Origin: UBA8106 sp913052135
Lineage (GTDB): Bacteria > Acidobacteriota > Vicinamibacteria > Vicinamibacterales > UBA823
Assembly (NCBI GenBank): GCA_913052135.1
Contig: CAJXDY010000004.1
Coordinates: 23,025-87,024, forward strand
Reading direction: 5' to 3'
Length of the DNA: 64,000 nt
A model generated the notes under the pieces. It did no database searches and had not been told where the DNA came from. It saw only the letters and a list, made by a program, of their open reading frames with translations. How positions within the stretch are numbered: the first letter of the stretch is position 1; every line of letters starts with the position of its first letter. A program made the translations under genes and the position numbers. Below, one piece after another: positions 63,757-64,000 of this stretch.

Positions 63757-63998
63757 CGAATTCGAGGATCTCCTGCGATCGCGGCGACCGTGGACATGGC
63801 GCCGATGTGTAAACCTCCGGAGCGGACATCCTTCATGCCGGCGAAGTCTGCGAGACCCTTCAGGTGCACGAGTCGATCGGGGGAATGAAGGCCCTCCTTC
63901 AGGACCGTGATCAGGTCTTGCCCGCCGGCGAGGGGGATGGCCTCGCGACCGCCGTCGTCATCCCACTTTGCCGGTAGGAGATCGATCGCCTCAGAGAC
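63757..63998 (-). CDS. FAD-binding subunit of a xanthine dehydrogenase-family molybdoenzyme, internal fragment
   Basis: Read from the right edge, about 80 codons match the FAD_binding_5 domain of CoxM/YagS-like subunits. The FAD loop IPLAGGQDLITVLKEGL, then DRLVHLKGLADF, and the second FAD motif GGLHIGAMSTVAAIAGDPRI are in register. After RIRA the similarity stops and the sequence becomes unlike any part of the family, marking a second junction. The 5' end lies beyond 64000. G+C-rich; probably from another bacterium than the main part of the window. Confidence 0.7.
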
Positions 63999-64000
63999 GC

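Noticed and set aside
63755..63780. GAATTC and neighbouring bases as a cloning-vector polylinker
   Set aside because: The bases continue the FAD-domain reading frame up to DPRIRA and do not match a longer polylinker order, so a restriction-site coincidence is likelier.
1..64000. tRNA, rRNA, CRISPR arrays, insertion sequences, phage or defence genes
   Set aside because: I looked for T-loop patterns in the gaps, regularly spaced repeats, transposase motifs and defence domains by eye and found none; a computed scan could still reveal a small RNA.

Overview
The window is almost entirely one bacterial chromosome segment carrying housekeeping gene clusters. The gene content suggests a Gram-negative member of the Acidobacteriota, possibly a marine Vicinamibacteria-like lineage. 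The clues are a VWA protein with the acidobacterial TIGR03436-type layout, a Pal lipoprotein ending in the acidobacterial style, a TIGR02757/DUF2400 gene, RseP, a TolC-type protein, and a c-subunit with a signal-like leader. This placement is inference; no 16S rRNA gene, tRNA or other marker RNA was found.

Layout. 1-9973 (minus): a classic dcw cluster, mraZ-rsmH-ftsL-ftsI-murE-murF-mraY-murD-ftsW (ftsW runs off the left edge), with a readable promoter and a 10-bp-periodic MraZ operator. 10144-17621: ychF, a sugar-nucleotide epimerase, murJ, a rhomboid protease, a cupin and a fused 2-oxoacid dehydrogenase E1. 17729-30176 (minus): an EamA transporter, then a long co-directional array of the F0 genes (atpZ, atpI, atpB, atpE) behind complex I genes nuoA, C, D, H, J, K, L, M, N. 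It has no F1 gene, no nuoB/E/F/G/I. The c-subunit carries the residues of a sodium-binding site. 30519-37261 and 37359-38654 (plus): a VWA protein, then a CcsA/HemX-like protein, hemA, hemC, fused cobA-hemD, hemB and hemL, the full path from glutamyl-tRNA to uroporphyrinogen III. 38792-49961: ispG, a HAD phosphatase, MATE and M28 genes, then rseP-dxr-cdsA-cupredoxin-uppS-truA (isoprenoid/envelope). 50042-54663: pyrE, a TolC-family gene and two glycosyltransferases. 54581-62242: the pyrimidine genes, a minus-strand pyrR-pyrB-pyrC-PRTase-DUF2400 unit and a divergent plus-strand pyrK-pyrD-pyrF-glutaredoxin unit.

The right end (about 62,700-64,000) does not belong with the rest. A pal gene is cut in its poly-proline linker and continues into visibly G+C-rich sequence encoding DUF4116-type repeats, typical of algal protists. 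That in turn is joined near 63,757 to a fragment of a molybdo-flavoenzyme FAD subunit. I read this as an assembly chimera with two junctions.

I see no defence island, phage, insertion sequence, CRISPR array or biosynthetic cluster. The observations with most biological content are a repeated ACNGNGAGGU hairpin-loop motif in the pyrR and pyrE leaders that resembles PyrR-binding loops, the separation of all redox-cofactor subunits of complex I from its membrane arm, and the putative sodium c-ring.
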